Notes: generated by a model not told the origin, from the sequence alone. DNA of 64,000 nucleotides from Betaproteobacteria bacterium (GCA_028292405.1 JAQGMJ010000028.1:145962-209961); one strand, 5' to 3'; numbered from the stretch's first letter, positions 47,275 to 56,247 are shown. Program-made: numbers and translations.

Positions 47275-47310
47275 CAGGCAAAAGTAAAAACCTACTTTTG
47301 CCTGGTTTTA
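47275..47310 (+). terminator. Strong intrinsic terminator after SDR
   Basis: CAGGCAAAAGTA-AAAACC-TACTTTTGCCTG is a perfect 12-bp stem with 6-nt loop, followed by GTTTTAATT, directly after the SDR stop. It separates the deaminase operon from the next three genes. Confidence 0.88.
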
Positions 47311-47321
47311 ATTCGCAGGAA

Positions 47322-47343
47322 ATCGCTGGCAAAGCCAGTCGAT
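47322..47343. promoter_or_regulatory. Inverted repeat upstream of cyclic amidohydrolase operon
   Basis: ATCGCTGGC-AAA-GCCAGTCGAT is near-perfectly symmetrical with one extra base in the right arm. It sits about 70 bp before the start codon of the amidohydrolase, a typical place for an operator. No clear -35/-10 or sigma-54 match was found in the 104 bp that follow the terminator. Confidence 0.5.
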
Positions 47344-47413
47344 TGCCTGGGTGAAGAGCAACGAAAAGGCGTCTCGAATTGGATTTCCGAAGCGCATGAA
47401 AGATGAGGTAGTG

Positions 47414-48835
47414 ATGCAACCCGTAGACATGCTGATCAAGAACGCCAAGGTCGTTTCGCCCGAATCCACCATCGACGCCTGCATCGCCATTCGCGGCGAA
47501 ATCATCGTCGCAGTCGGCGCCGAAGAGGCGATGCCGCCGGCCAAGCAGGTGATCGACGCCGGCGGAAAATACGTGATCCCCGGCGCGATCGACAGCCACG
47601 TGCATTTCCGCACGCCGGGCTACGAGTACAAGGAAGACTGGTATACCGGCACCGGCGCGGCAGCGCGCGGCGGCGTCACTACCGTGCTGGAGATGCCAAA
47701 CACCAACCCGCCCACCGGCACTGTCGCGGCGCTGACGCAAAAGCAGGAAATCGCGCATTCGCAGGCAGTGGTGGACTTCGGCATCTACGGCCTGCTCGAC
47801 GAGAACAACATCGACATACTCGAAGACCTGATCGCAGGCGGCGTCTCCGGCTTCAAGTGTTTCATGGGCAACACCTTCGGCAACCTGCCGGCGCCGTCCG
47901 ATGGCGCGATGCTCGAAGGCTTCGAAATCCTCGCGCAGCACGGCATGCGCTGCACCGTGCACGCGGAAAACCCCTCCATCATGGCGCGGCGCCAGGGCAA
48001 GATGGAAAAAGCCGGCCGCACCGATTCGATGGCCCACCTGGCTGCCCGCCCGGCGGTGTGCGCGATGGAAGCGGTGAGCCGCGCCGCCATTTTCGCCGAG
48101 TGGACCGGCGCGCGCCTGCACATTGCCCACAAGAGTTCGGCCGACGGCCTTTACTTCGTGCGCGACGCCAAGCGCCGCGGCGTCGACATCACGGTGGAAA
48201 CCTGCCCGCAATATCTGCTGCTTAATACGGACATGATGCAGGCCCTCGGCAAGGAGGGCGGCATCATGCGCGTCAACCCGCCGATCCGCGAGCCGGGGCA
48301 TGAAGAGCCGCTGTGGCAGGCACTGCTCGACGGCACCGTGGACATGATCGCCACCGATCACGCGCCGCACTCGCCTGAGGAAAAGACCCGAGCCAGCATC
48401 TGGGAATGCGACTGCGGCTTTCCCGGCGTGGAAACGCAAATGCCGTTGATGCTCACCGAAGTCAACAAGGGCCGCGCGACGATCAACCAGTACGTTGCCT
48501 GGTCCGCCGCCAACCCGGCCAAGGCCTGGGGCTTCTACCCGCGCAAGGGCGTGATCCAGGCCGGCGCGGAAGCCGACATCGTGATCGTCGACATGAACAA
48601 GGACGAGACCATCGACCAGGGCGGCCTGTTTTCCAAATCCAAGATCACCCCCTGGCACGGCCGCAAGATCAGCGCCAAGCCGGTGCTCACCATGGTGCGC
48701 GGCCGGGTGGTAATGCAGGACGGCGAAATCATCGCCGCCGCCGGCACCGGCCGCGCCGCACGCCAGCAGATGCCGGCGCCGAAGCCGCGCAACCTCGACA
48801 AGACCACCGCCGCCATTCTCGATTACAAGGCCTGA
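47414..48835 (+). CDS. Cyclic amidohydrolase (dihydroorotase/allantoinase/hydantoinase-like)
   Basis: A 473-aa binuclear-metal amidohydrolase. Metal ligands are intact: SHVHFRTPG (about residue 58), the carboxylated Lys in SGFKCFMGN (about 150), VHAEN, IAHKSS and [12 protein letters not shown] (about 318). The DHAPH pattern resembles dihydroorotase/allantoinase more than bacterial hydantoinase. I chose the ATG of MQPVDML, with GAGG 5 nt upstream; earlier codons overlap the operator-like repeat. No pyrimidine-synthesis genes are near, so a catabolic cyclic amide is likely. The next gene starts 2 nt after its stop, so it is coupled to the AtzD homologue. Confidence 0.88.
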   Translation: MQPVDMLIKNAKVVSPESTIDACIAIRGEIIVAVGAEEAMPPAKQVIDAGGKYVIPGAIDSHVHFRTPGYEYKEDWYTGTGAAARGGVTTVLEMPNTNPPTGTVAALTQKQEIAHSQAVVDFGIYGLLDENNIDILEDLIAGGVSGFKCFMGNTFGNLPAPSDGAMLEGFEILAQHGMRCTVHAENPSIMARRQGKMEKAGRTDSMAHLAARPAVCAMEAVSRAAIFAEWTGARLHIAHKSSADGLYFVRDAKRRGVDITVETCPQYLLLNTDMMQALGKEGGIMRVNPPIREPGHEEPLWQALLDGTVDMIATDHAPHSPEEKTRASIWECDCGFPGVETQMPLMLTEVNKGRATINQYVAWSAANPAKAWGFYPRKGVIQAGAEADIVIVDMNKDETIDQGGLFSKSKITPWHGRKISAKPVLTMVRGRVVMQDGEIIAAAGTGRAARQQMPAPKPRNLDKTTAAILDYKA

Positions 48836-48837
48836 CC

Positions 48838-49923
48838 ATGTACCGCATCGACGTCCACAAGATCGGCCAATCCGGCCCCGGCGACCTCTCGGGCCTGAAG
48901 GCCCTGATCGAGGCCGGCACCATCAAGCCCGAGCAGATCATCGCGATGATGGGCAAGACCGAGGGCAACGGCTGCGTCAACGACTTCACCCGCGAATACA
49001 CCACCGTCGTCCTGTCCCAATACCTCGGCGGGCTGCTGCAGCTGACGCCGAAGGCGGTGGAAAAACGCATCGCCTTCGTCATGTCCGGCGGCACCGAGGG
49101 CGTGCTGTCGCCGCATATCACGGTGTTCACCCGCGTCACTGCCGACCCGGTGCGCATGGGGCCGAAGCGCCTGGCCGCCGGCATCGCCTTCACCCGCGAG
49201 TTTTTGCCGGAAGAATTGGGGCGCATGGCGCAGATCGAGGCCACCGCGCAGGCGGTGATGGAAGCGATGCGCGACGCCGGCATCGCCGACCCGGAGGATG
49301 TGCATTTCGTCCAGGTGAAGTGCCCGCTGCTCACCGCCGAACGCATCCGCGAAGCCGCGGGGCGCGGCGCCCAGGTGGTGACCCATGACAACTACGAGTC
49401 GATGGGCTATTCGCGCGGCGCCTCCGCGCTCGGCGTGGCCTACGCGCTGGGCGAAGTGCAGCGCTCGCAGCTTTCCGACGCCTGCGTTCTGAACGACTGG
49501 AAGCTCAATTCCGGCGTGGCTTCCACCTCTGGCGGCATCGAACTGATGTACAACGCGATCATCGTCTTCGGCAACGCCGCCGCCTCGCCCAGCCCCTACG
49601 TCTGCGCCCATACCGTGATGCGCGACGCCATCGACGCGCGCTCGGTGATGGACGCCATTGCCGGCCTGCCGGTGCCGGCAGCCAACATCGTCAACGTCTT
49701 CGCCAAGGCCGAGGCCGACCCCAGCGGCAGCACGCGCGGCCGGCGCCACACCATGCTGGAAGATTCCGACATCAACCAGACGCGGCATGCGCGCGCCGTG
49801 GTCGGCGGCGTGATCGCCTCGGTGGTCGGCGACCCGATGATCTACGTCTCCGGCGGCGCCGAGCACCAGGGGCCGCCTGGCGGCGGCCCGGTGGCGATCA
49901 TCGCGCGCACCGAAACGTTTTGA
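48838..49923 (+). CDS. atzD: Cyanuric acid amidohydrolase (AtzD/TrzD-type)
   Basis: A 361-aa ring-opening amidohydrolase of the length of AtzD. Its motifs agree closely with classical Atz[77 protein letters not shown] and [14 protein letters not shown]. The three Ser-Lys pairs of the trefoil active site are all there. The enzyme opens cyanuric acid to 1-carboxybiuret without a classical metal mechanism. With AtzE/G and AtzF nearby the full route to ammonia is encoded. Oddly, it is not with atzEGF but between a cyclic amidohydrolase and an M20-type gene. Barbiturase activity cannot be excluded from sequence alone. Confidence 0.9.
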   Translation: MYRIDVHKIGQSGPGDLSGLKALIEAGTIKPEQIIAMMGKTEGNGCVNDFTREYTTVVLSQYLGGLLQLTPKAVEKRIAFVMSGGTEGVLSPHITVFTRVTADPVRMGPKRLAAGIAFTREFLPEELGRMAQIEATAQAVMEAMRDAGIADPEDVHFVQVKCPLLTAERIREAAGRGAQVVTHDNYESMGYSRGASALGVAYALGEVQRSQLSDACVLNDWKLNSGVASTSGGIELMYNAIIVFGNAAASPSPYVCAHTVMRDAIDARSVMDAIAGLPVPAANIVNVFAKAEADPSGSTRGRRHTMLEDSDINQTRHARAVVGGVIASVVGDPMIYVSGGAEHQGPPGGGPVAIIARTETF

Positions 49924-49925
49924 GC

Positions 49926-51104
49926 ATGGCCGCGGGTCCGGCGGGCGACGCAACAGACGACAGCATCGCGCAAGCCCTGCTGGCGCTGCTCGGCGACCTG
50001 ATCGCGATTCCCTCGACCTTCCCCGCCGGCAACACCGAAGCGATCGCGGACTATTGCGCACGCCGCCTCGCCGCCGCCGGCTACGCGGTGCAGCGCGCCG
50101 ATTCCGGCGGCGTCGTCAACACGGTGGCGCGCATCGGCAGCGATGCGCCCTCGGTGGTGTTCAACGTCCACGCCGACACGGTCGAGCCCGGCGAGCGCGG
50201 CGCCTGGAACACCGATCCATTCCAGGCGCAACTCATCGATGGCCGCATCCACGGCCTGGGCGCGGGCAACTGCAAGGGGCCGATGGCGGTGCAGCTATGG
50301 CTGGCTGGGGAAGTGGCGCGGCGCGGCGGCCCGAAGCACGGCGAGATCGTCTTTACCTTCGTCGGCGACGAGGAAAGCCTGGGACCGCACGGCCTGAAAT
50401 TCCTGCGCGACGCCGGCCACGTGAAGCCGGACATCCTGATCGTCGGTGCGCAGACCGAAAACCAGTTGGTGGTGGAAGAGCGCGGCGTGATGTGGAGCCG
50501 CATCACCACGCGCGGCAGCACCGCCCACGCCGGCATGCCGCACCTGGGCGACAACGCGATCCTGCGCATGCTTAGAGTGCTGCAACATATCGAGACAGGT
50601 CTGGTCCCGCAGATTGCGGCGCGCAAAAGCGGCACCAAGCAAGCGACCTTGAGCGTCGGCACCATCGCCGGCGGCAGCAATACCAACGTGGTGCCGGGCA
50701 GTTGCAGCGTGACCATCGACCGCCGCCTGCTGCCGGAAGAAAATCTCGACAGCGCGTTCGCCGAATTGCGCGCAGTTGCACTGGCAGCCGGCGAGCCGGC
50801 CGGCACGGTGGAAGTCGAACTCCTCACCGGCTCAAACGGCTTCGACAGCGGGCGCGGCGGCAAGGGCGTGGCGGCCTTCAGCGATGCGATCGAAAAGCTC
50901 TCCGGCGCGCCTGTGCGCTTTCTCGATGTGGTGGGCGTCTTCGATGGCCGCTACTTCGCCCGCGACGGCATCGAGATCATCGACTTCGGCCCGGGCGAAG
51001 GGCACGAAGGACATGCGCCGAACGAATCGACGCCGCTCGCGCAATTGGTTCAGGCCGCGCGGATACAGTTGCAGGTGTTGCGAAAACTCACGGACATTGC
51101 GTGA
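49926..51104 (+). CDS. M20-family (ArgE/DapE-like) protein with altered metal site
   Basis: A 392-aa protein with the two-domain M20 layout. The first metal His and Asp are in FNVHADTVEPG (about residue 80) and the catalytic Glu pair is in FVGDEES (about 147). The dimer-domain His is in GSTAHAGMPHLG and the last metal His in GEGHEGHAPNE. Two usual ligands are changed: the bridging Asp of GLGxxDxKG is Asn here (GLGAGNCKG), and the Glu of GEPT is replaced in VGAQTEN. It may bind one metal or do a different reaction. The ATG follows the atzD stop by 2 nt. I infer it processes the ring-opened product. Alternative: an ordinary amidase with shifted ligands. Confidence 0.82.
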   Translation: MAAGPAGDATDDSIAQALLALLGDLIAIPSTFPAGNTEAIADYCARRLAAAGYAVQRADSGGVVNTVARIGSDAPSVVFNVHADTVEPGERGAWNTDPFQAQLIDGRIHGLGAGNCKGPMAVQLWLAGEVARRGGPKHGEIVFTFVGDEESLGPHGLKFLRDAGHVKPDILIVGAQTENQLVVEERGVMWSRITTRGSTAHAGMPHLGDNAILRMLRVLQHIETGLVPQIAARKSGTKQATLSVGTIAGGSNTNVVPGSCSVTIDRRLLPEENLDSAFAELRAVALAAGEPAGTVEVELLTGSNGFDSGRGGKGVAAFSDAIEKLSGAPVRFLDVVGVFDGRYFARDGIEIIDFGPGEGHEGHAPNESTPLAQLVQAARIQLQVLRKLTDIA

Positions 51105-51198
51105 TTCTGTTTCATTTGTGACTTCTGGTTAAATGCGCGCCGGACCTGCGTGAAAGCTCTTATATTCGTCGCTACACAGGTTTTCCCCCGGCGACGAA

Positions 51199-51480
51199 AT
51201 GAAAAAATCCCTGCTGCTGGTTGTGCCGCTGTTGTTTGCCCTGAGCGCCTGCTCGACGCTGCAGCCGATGTTCGACAAGGCAAAGGACGCGGTCGACAAG
51301 GTGTTTGACGGCCCGACGCCACCGCCGGCCGCCGAGACCGGGACAGTGTCGCGCGCCTCCTACGACCAGTCCGCGGTGGAATGCAACCAGGAAGCCAGCC
51401 GGCCCTACGCCAACGTGGATTTCAATTTCTGCATGCGCAGCAAGGGCTACGAGGTCATTCCGCCGCATCCCGCGCCCTAG
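51199..51480 (+). CDS. Small outer-membrane/periplasmic lipoprotein
   Basis: A 93-aa lipoprotein. The signal peptide MKKSLLLVVPLLFALSAC has a lipobox (LSAC) with Ser at the next position, typical for outer-membrane sorting. The mature part has a short amphipathic helix (MFDKAKDAVDKVFDG), a Pro-rich linker, and a Cys pair around VECNQEASRP and NFCMRSKGYE that could form a disulfide. The ECxxEA...FxxCMxxKGY pattern occurs in small uncharacterised lipoproteins. It has its own 94-bp upstream gap and does not seem part of the M20 operon. Confidence 0.82.
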   Translation: MKKSLLLVVPLLFALSACSTLQPMFDKAKDAVDKVFDGPTPPPAAETGTVSRASYDQSAVECNQEASRPYANVDFNFCMRSKGYEVIPPHPAP

Positions 51481-51492
51481 GTACCAGGGCGC
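51472..51492. terminator. Hairpin between lipoprotein gene and convergent gntR
   Basis: GCGCCCT-AGGTACC-AGGGCGC forms a perfect 7-bp stem including the lipoprotein stop codon. It has only two T after it, so it could serve both converging transcripts weakly. Confidence 0.45.
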
Positions 51493-51506
51493 TTGAGCGC
51501 GCCGCT

Positions 51507-52319
51507 CTAGCTTTTGCCGCCCGGCGCAAACAGTCGCTTGACCCGCGCCTTGTGCGCCTCGTGGATGTGTGCGCGCGTCAGCTTGTCGGCGGCATCGGCA
51601 TCGCGCCTGGCGATGGCATCGACAATCGCCGCATGCTCCACCGCGTTGGCGCGCGCCCGCGCCGGGTCGGCCAGGTTGGAGTCGCCCAGGAGGCCGAGCG
51701 CGTCGTGCAGCGGGTCGAGCATTTTCAGCAAAAAGCGATTGTGCGCGCAGCGGTACAGCGCCTCGTGGAACTGGCGGTTCTTTTCCGCCAGCTCGGCGTC
51801 GCGACCGCTTTTCACCAGCGCGGCGTATTGCGCTCCCAGTTCGGTCAGCAGCGATACCTCGACCTCGGAGGCCACCTGTGCCGCCAGGCGCGCCGCCATG
51901 CCTTCGAGCATCTCGCGCATCACGTATAGCTCGCCGACCATCGAGTGGTCGAACTCCGCCACCATGATGCCGCGCTGCCCGTGCTCGGTGGCGAGACCAT
52001 CGGCCAGCAGGCGGTACAAGGCCTCGCGCACCGGCGTGCGCGAAAGGCCAAGGGACTCGGCCAGCTCCACTTCGCGCAGTCGGTCGCCCGAACGAAAGCG
52101 CCGCTGGCGTATCGCGCGGCGGATTTCCTGGTAGGCATGCTCGCCGCGCGGCAGGTCGGCCAGGGCATCGACGCTAGGCCCCAGCGGCGCGAGGGGTGCA
52201 TTCGCCGCCTCGGCGCGCACGCGCGGCGCGGCGCGCAGTGCAGCACGCGGCGCGACCCTGGCGGCCGGCCTGGCCGCGGGCTTGACCGCGGGTTTCACCG
52301 CTCTGGGGCTCTTGGGCAT
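51507..52319 (-). CDS. GntR-family regulator, FCD type (PrpD/TcuA operon)
   Basis: A 270-aa regulator. An unusual N-terminal stretch of about 45 residues is rich in Lys, Pro, Ala and Arg (KPAVKPAARPAARVAPRAA), histone-tail-like and possibly non-specific DNA-binding. The winged helix has YQEIRRAIRQRRFRSGDRL and recognition helix LSRTPVREALYRLLADGL. The FCD domain has NRQFHEALYRCAHN and VEHAAIVDAI with metal-binding His. It is the last gene of the six-gene operon, 6 nt after the flavoprotein stop, and likely controls it through TTGTATACAT upstream. Confidence 0.9.
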   Translation of the reverse strand: MPKSPRAVKPAVKPAARPAARVAPRAALRAAPRVRAEAANAPLAPLGPSVDALADLPRGEHAYQEIRRAIRQRRFRSGDRLREVELAESLGLSRTPVREALYRLLADGLATEHGQRGIMVAEFDHSMVGELYVMREMLEGMAARLAAQVASEVEVSLLTELGAQYAALVKSGRDAELAEKNRQFHEALYRCAHNRFLLKMLDPLHDALGLLGDSNLADPARARANAVEHAAIVDAIARRDADAADKLTRAHIHEAHKARVKRLFAPGGKS

Positions 52320-52325
52320 GACCGA

Positions 52326-53804
52326 TTATGCCAATGAAGCGGCCGCGCCGGTACCGGCAATTTTGCCGAACACCGCGCCCGACACCAGGCCGGTGCCGCT
52401 GGCATAGTTGAAATAGAAAATACCGCCGACCATTTCGCCGGCGCAAAACAGGCCGGGGATCGGGCGGAAATTCACGTCCACCACCTGCCCATTTTCCGGA
52501 TCGATGCGCAAGCCGCCGAAGGTGAAGGTGATGCCGCAGGTGGTCTGGTAGGCGTCGTAGGGCGGCGTGTCGAGCGCCTGCGCCCAGTTCGACTTCGGCG
52601 GGTCGATGCCCACCGTGCCCTTGCCGTCCTTCACGGTGTGCTGGAAGGGTACGTCTTTTTGCACGGCGGCGTTGTACTCCTGGATGGTCTTGAGCGCGGC
52701 TTTCGAATCCACGCCCTCGAGCTTTTCCGCCAGCTCCTCCAGCGTATTGGCGCTCACCTTGGTGACGAACTTGATGCGGTATTCATTGCGCAGGTAGTCC
52801 TTCACCTTGGCGTCGAACACCTGCCAGGCGAACTGCGCGGTTTGCTTGAGCACTTCGCCGCCGTACTTGGCGTAGGTGAAGGAGTGGAAGTCGTAGCCTT
52901 CATCGACAAAGCGCTTGCCGGAGGAGTTGATCAACAGGCCGAAGATGTAGCTGTGCTTCTGGAACTTGTCGCCGACGTTGACGTCCCCGAACTCCGGCGC
53001 GTTGCGGTCCCAGCCGGTGGCATGGCAGCCGGACCAGTTGCCGTAGGGCGCCGCCCCGATATCCAGCGCCATCTTCAGGCCGTCGCCCTGGTTGAAGCGC
53101 GAGCCGCGCACCTTCGCCAGTTCCCAGCCTGGACCTAAGTAGCGGGCGCGCATTTCCGGATTCGCCTCGAAGCCGCCGCAGGCCAGGATCACCGCCTTGG
53201 CGTGGAACTCCACCACCTCGCCGCGCTGCTGCGTGACCACGCCGCCGACGCGGATGCCGTCGTAGATCAGCTTGGTGACGCGGGTTTCGTAGAACACCTC
53301 GATGCCGGCCTTTTTCGCCGCCTTGTCGAGAAACTCCACCAACCCGGCACCGCCGCCCGACACCTCGATCGGCAGGCGGCCGAAGAACTTGCGCTTGCCG
53401 TTGACGAGACCCGACTGGCGGCCGTAGTTGGGCACGAAGCGCACGCCCGTCTCTCGCAGCCAGGCCATCGTATCCAGGCTCTTGGTGACCAGGATCTCGC
53501 ACAGCGTGGGGTCGGTGCGGAATTGCGTCAGGCGGAACATGTCGTCGAAGAACTCGTCTTCGCGGTTGGTGCCGTAGTCGCTGTCGGCGATCTCTTCATC
53601 GGTCAGTTCGGTGACGCGCTTCAGGTCTTCCACGCTCGAGTAGGCGAAGCGCATCACGCCGCCGGCAAAGCGGCTGTTGCCGCCGGATTCGTCTTCGTTC
53701 GCCGCCTCCAGCACGGCCACGCGTGCGCCCTTCTGGCTTGCCGCCAGCGCCGCGCACAATGCCGCGTTGCCCTTGCCCACCACCACCACGTCGTACTGAT
53801 GCAT
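52326..53804 (-). CDS. FAD-dependent tricarballylate dehydrogenase-like flavoprotein
   Basis: A 492-aa flavoprotein of the fumarate reductase/succinate dehydrogenase family, with best visible resemblance to TcuA. FAD site: YDVVVVGKGNAALCAALAA at the N-terminus; GGNSRFAGG; ILACGGFEANPEMR (about 215); and C-terminal GGLRIDPENG with PGLFCAGEMVGGIFYFNYASGTGL. The ATG of MHQYDVV has AGGAG 6 nt upstream, which rules out the longer track start. TcuA oxidises tricarballylate to cis-aconitate. Here it sits with PrpD-type enzymes that act on citrate/aconitate-like acids, so a tricarboxylate or related polyacid substrate is likely. TcuB, its usual electron partner, is absent. Confidence 0.87.
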   Translation of the reverse strand: MHQYDVVVVGKGNAALCAALAASQKGARVAVLEAANEDESGGNSRFAGGVMRFAYSSVEDLKRVTELTDEEIADSDYGTNREDEFFDDMFRLTQFRTDPTLCEILVTKSLDTMAWLRETGVRFVPNYGRQSGLVNGKRKFFGRLPIEVSGGGAGLVEFLDKAAKKAGIEVFYETRVTKLIYDGIRVGGVVTQQRGEVVEFHAKAVILACGGFEANPEMRARYLGPGWELAKVRGSRFNQGDGLKMALDIGAAPYGNWSGCHATGWDRNAPEFGDVNVGDKFQKHSYIFGLLINSSGKRFVDEGYDFHSFTYAKYGGEVLKQTAQFAWQVFDAKVKDYLRNEYRIKFVTKVSANTLEELAEKLEGVDSKAALKTIQEYNAAVQKDVPFQHTVKDGKGTVGIDPPKSNWAQALDTPPYDAYQTTCGITFTFGGLRIDPENGQVVDVNFRPIPGLFCAGEMVGGIFYFNYASGTGLVSGAVFGKIAGTGAAASLA

Positions 53805-53820
53805 CAATTTCTCCTGAGGG

Positions 53821-55224
53821 TTAATCCAGGGACAGCAGCGCGCCGATGGCACGCACGTCGTCCAGTGTTTCGATTTGTTGGATCGCGTCGTAGGCCGCGT
53901 TCACCTTGGCCTCGCCCAGCGCCGGCGTGGCGCAGTGGGCGAACTTGTCGCGCAAAGCGCGCGCCGACAGCGGGTTGTCCGAGGTGCGCCCCGCCGGCTG
54001 CTCGGTCTTGCCCGAGAGCACGCGGCCATCGCGCAGGCGCACTTGCACTTCGCCGCCGAAATGGTTGTCGGGGGAGAATTGCGCATCGCCATACGGTGCG
54101 GCCTTCACGCGCGGCAGCAGGCGGCGCACCCGCGCATCCATGTACGCCTTGTCTTCGAAATGCGCCAGGGTGACGCTGGCATCGAGCAATGCGCGCGCGA
54201 CGACGTACTGCACGCTGAACTTGGCGTCGAGCTCGCTGTTCGGATCGGGCCGGTTGGTGTGCTTGAGGCGCCGCTGGTGGGTCCAGATATTCACCTCGGC
54301 GATGTCCTCTTCCCTGAACTTGTGCGCGTGGGAAAGTTCGATCGCCACGTCCACAGCCGGGTGCGTGCTGCCGCAGCAGGGATATTGCTTGATCGCGATG
54401 CCCGGGCGCACGATGTCCAGTGGGCTGGCCCAGGCGTCGATGCCGCGCTGCGCGTCGTAATTGCCGGCGCCGTTGTAGACCTCGAAAAACCCCTGCTCAT
54501 GCTCGAACACCCGCGCGGCATTGGCGGTGTAGCCCGCCTGCGCCATTTTCGCCGCCAGCAGGCCCTCGCTGGCGCAGCGGCCGATGTGAAAGGGCTTGGT
54601 CATGGTGCCGAAGTTGGCCTTGATGCCGGCGGCGGAGGAGGCGGCGAGCGCGACGGCCACCGCCGTCTGCGCCGCATCCAGGTCCAGCAGGCGCGCGCAC
54701 GCCGCGGCCGCGCCAAACACGCCGAGGGTGGCGGTCGGGTGCCAGCCCTTCATGTAGTGGTGAAAGTTCACGCTCATGGCGATCTTGGTCTCGAGCTCGA
54801 AACCGGCGACATAGGCGGCGACGAACTTCTTGCCGTCCACCCTGGCCTCATCGGCCAGCGCGAACAGCGCTGGCAGGACCGGCGCCGAGGGGTGGCCACC
54901 CATGGTGTTGTTGCAATCGTCGAAGTCCAGCGCGTGGCTGGCGGTGCCGTTGATCATCGCCGCGTCCAGCGCGCGGACCCGGCCGCGCAAGCCGAACAGC
55001 GCACTCGGCCCCGATGCCGGCGTCAGTGCCTTTGTCAGCAGCGCCGCACAAGGCTCGCGCGCGCCGGCCACGGTGACCCCGGCAGTGTCGAGAATGCCGA
55101 CCTTGGCCCAGTGCACTGCCTCGGGCGGCAGGTCATCGTAATCCATTGCGGCGACCAGCGCGCCGAATTGCTGCGCCAGTCCGATTGCCTGTGTACCGAC
55201 AGATTCCTTGAGTATGGCTGCCAT
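53821..55224 (-). CDS. MmgE/PrpD family protein 1
   Basis: A 467-aa member of the MmgE/PrpD family (2-methylcitrate dehydratase, cis-aconitate decarboxylase, iminodisuccinate epimerase). It keeps the canonical HALDFDDCNNTMGGHPSAP segment (about residue 98), GWHPTATLGVFGAAAA, and the YPCCGSTHPAVDVAIEL stretch in the second domain. AGGAG lies 6 nt before the ATG. It is 16 nt upstream of the flavoprotein gene and 9 nt after the Bug receptor. Of the three paralogues it looks most like a standard dehydratase/epimerase; exact reaction unknown. Confidence 0.9.
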   Translation of the reverse strand: MAAILKESVGTQAIGLAQQFGALVAAMDYDDLPPEAVHWAKVGILDTAGVTVAGAREPCAALLTKALTPASGPSALFGLRGRVRALDAAMINGTASHALDFDDCNNTMGGHPSAPVLPALFALADEARVDGKKFVAAYVAGFELETKIAMSVNFHHYMKGWHPTATLGVFGAAAACARLLDLDAAQTAVAVALAASSAAGIKANFGTMTKPFHIGRCASEGLLAAKMAQAGYTANAARVFEHEQGFFEVYNGAGNYDAQRGIDAWASPLDIVRPGIAIKQYPCCGSTHPAVDVAIELSHAHKFREEDIAEVNIWTHQRRLKHTNRPDPNSELDAKFSVQYVVARALLDASVTLAHFEDKAYMDARVRRLLPRVKAAPYGDAQFSPDNHFGGEVQVRLRDGRVLSGKTEQPAGRTSDNPLSARALRDKFAHCATPALGEAKVNAAYDAIQQIETLDDVRAIGALLSLD

Positions 55225-55233
55225 ATGGTTCTC

Positions 55234-56247
55234 CTATGCTTCAGTGCGCAGGCCGAGTTCGCGGATCAGCTTGCGCCAGCGCGTGATTTCCGAGCGGATG
55301 TGCTCGCCGAATTGCGCCTGCGTGGTGCCCACCGGCTCCGAGCCGTCCGCACCGAGCCGCTCGGCCATGTCCGGCGAGCGCAGCGCGGCTACGATGCCCT
55401 GGTTCAATTTGGCGACGATGGGCGCGGGCGTGGCGACCGGTGCCATCACGCCGTACCAGCCGGCGACTTCGAAGCCCGGCAGGCCCGACTCCTGCACCGT
55501 CGGAATATTCGGCGCAGCGGCGGCGCGCTTCGCGGTGCTCACCGCAATCGCCCGCAGCTTGCCCGCCGCGATGTGCCCGTGCGATTGCAGCAGCGTGGAA
55601 AACAGCATCTGGATATTGCCGCTGATCACGTCGGCCATCGCCGGCGCCCCGCCCTTGTAGGGCACGTGGGTCATTTTCACGCCGGCCATCGAGGCGAACA
55701 GCGCGCCGGACAAATGGCTGAAGCCGCCGATGCCCGAGGAGCCATAGTTGATGCTGTCCGGCTTGGCCTTCGCCAGCGCGATCAGCTCGGCGACATTCTT
55801 CACCGGCAACCTCGGATTGACCACCAGCACATAGGGCTGCGAAGTCACCTGCGTGATCGGCGCCAGATCGCGCGTCAGGTCGTAAGGCGTGTGGCCCTGC
55901 AGGGTGACGTTGACCGAGTGGCTGGAGGAGATCATGGTCAGCGTGTAACCGTCCGGCGCCGCCTTGGCGCACATGTCGACGGCGATGGTGCCGTTGGCGC
56001 CAGGATGATTTTCCACCACCACCGATTGCTTCCACGCCTCGGTGAGCTTTTGCGCGATGGCGCGCGAGGTGATGTCGACGCCGCCGGCGGCAGCGAAGGG
56101 GCACAGCAGGCGGATCGGCTTGCCCGGGTAGTCCTGCGCCGGGTCGCGCTGCGCGAAGGCGGCGGGCGCGCAACCGGCCGCCCCGAATGCAGTCAGCGCT
56201 TGCAGCAGCCTGCGACGGTCGGCGCTTTCGATGATTGCCTGGTTCAT
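55234..56247 (-). CDS. Bug/TctC-family solute receptor
   Basis: A 337-aa periplasmic receptor of the Bug family (tripartite tricarboxylate transporter type). Signal peptide RRRLLQALTAFGAAGCAPAAFA, then the typical YPGKPIRLLCPFAAAGGVDITSR, GANGTIAVDMCAKAAPDGYT and the conserved SSGIGGFSHLSGALFASMAG and VPYKGGAPAMADV. The start has AGGAG 6 nt upstream. These proteins bind carboxylates or other small molecules; orphan receptors without TctAB membrane genes are usual in Burkholderiales, as here. Within this operon it likely captures the polyacid broken down by the flanking enzymes. Confidence 0.93.
   Translation of the reverse strand: MNQAIIESADRRRLLQALTAFGAAGCAPAAFAQRDPAQDYPGKPIRLLCPFAAAGGVDITSRAIAQKLTEAWKQSVVVENHPGANGTIAVDMCAKAAPDGYTLTMISSSHSVNVTLQGHTPYDLTRDLAPITQVTSQPYVLVVNPRLPVKNVAELIALAKAKPDSINYGSSGIGGFSHLSGALFASMAGVKMTHVPYKGGAPAMADVISGNIQMLFSTLLQSHGHIAAGKLRAIAVSTAKRAAAAPNIPTVQESGLPGFEVAGWYGVMAPVATPAPIVAKLNQGIVAALRSPDMAERLGADGSEPVGTTQAQFGEHIRSEITRWRKLIRELGLRTEA

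Noticed and set aside
47414-48835. Biosynthetic dihydroorotase (pyrC)
   Set aside because: No pyrimidine biosynthesis genes nearby and tight coupling to atzD; a catabolic cyclic amidohydrolase is more likely.
38617-51104. Recent transposon-borne atrazine-type catabolic island
   Set aside because: No insertion sequence, transposase, integrase or flanking direct repeat was seen, and base composition matches the neighbours.
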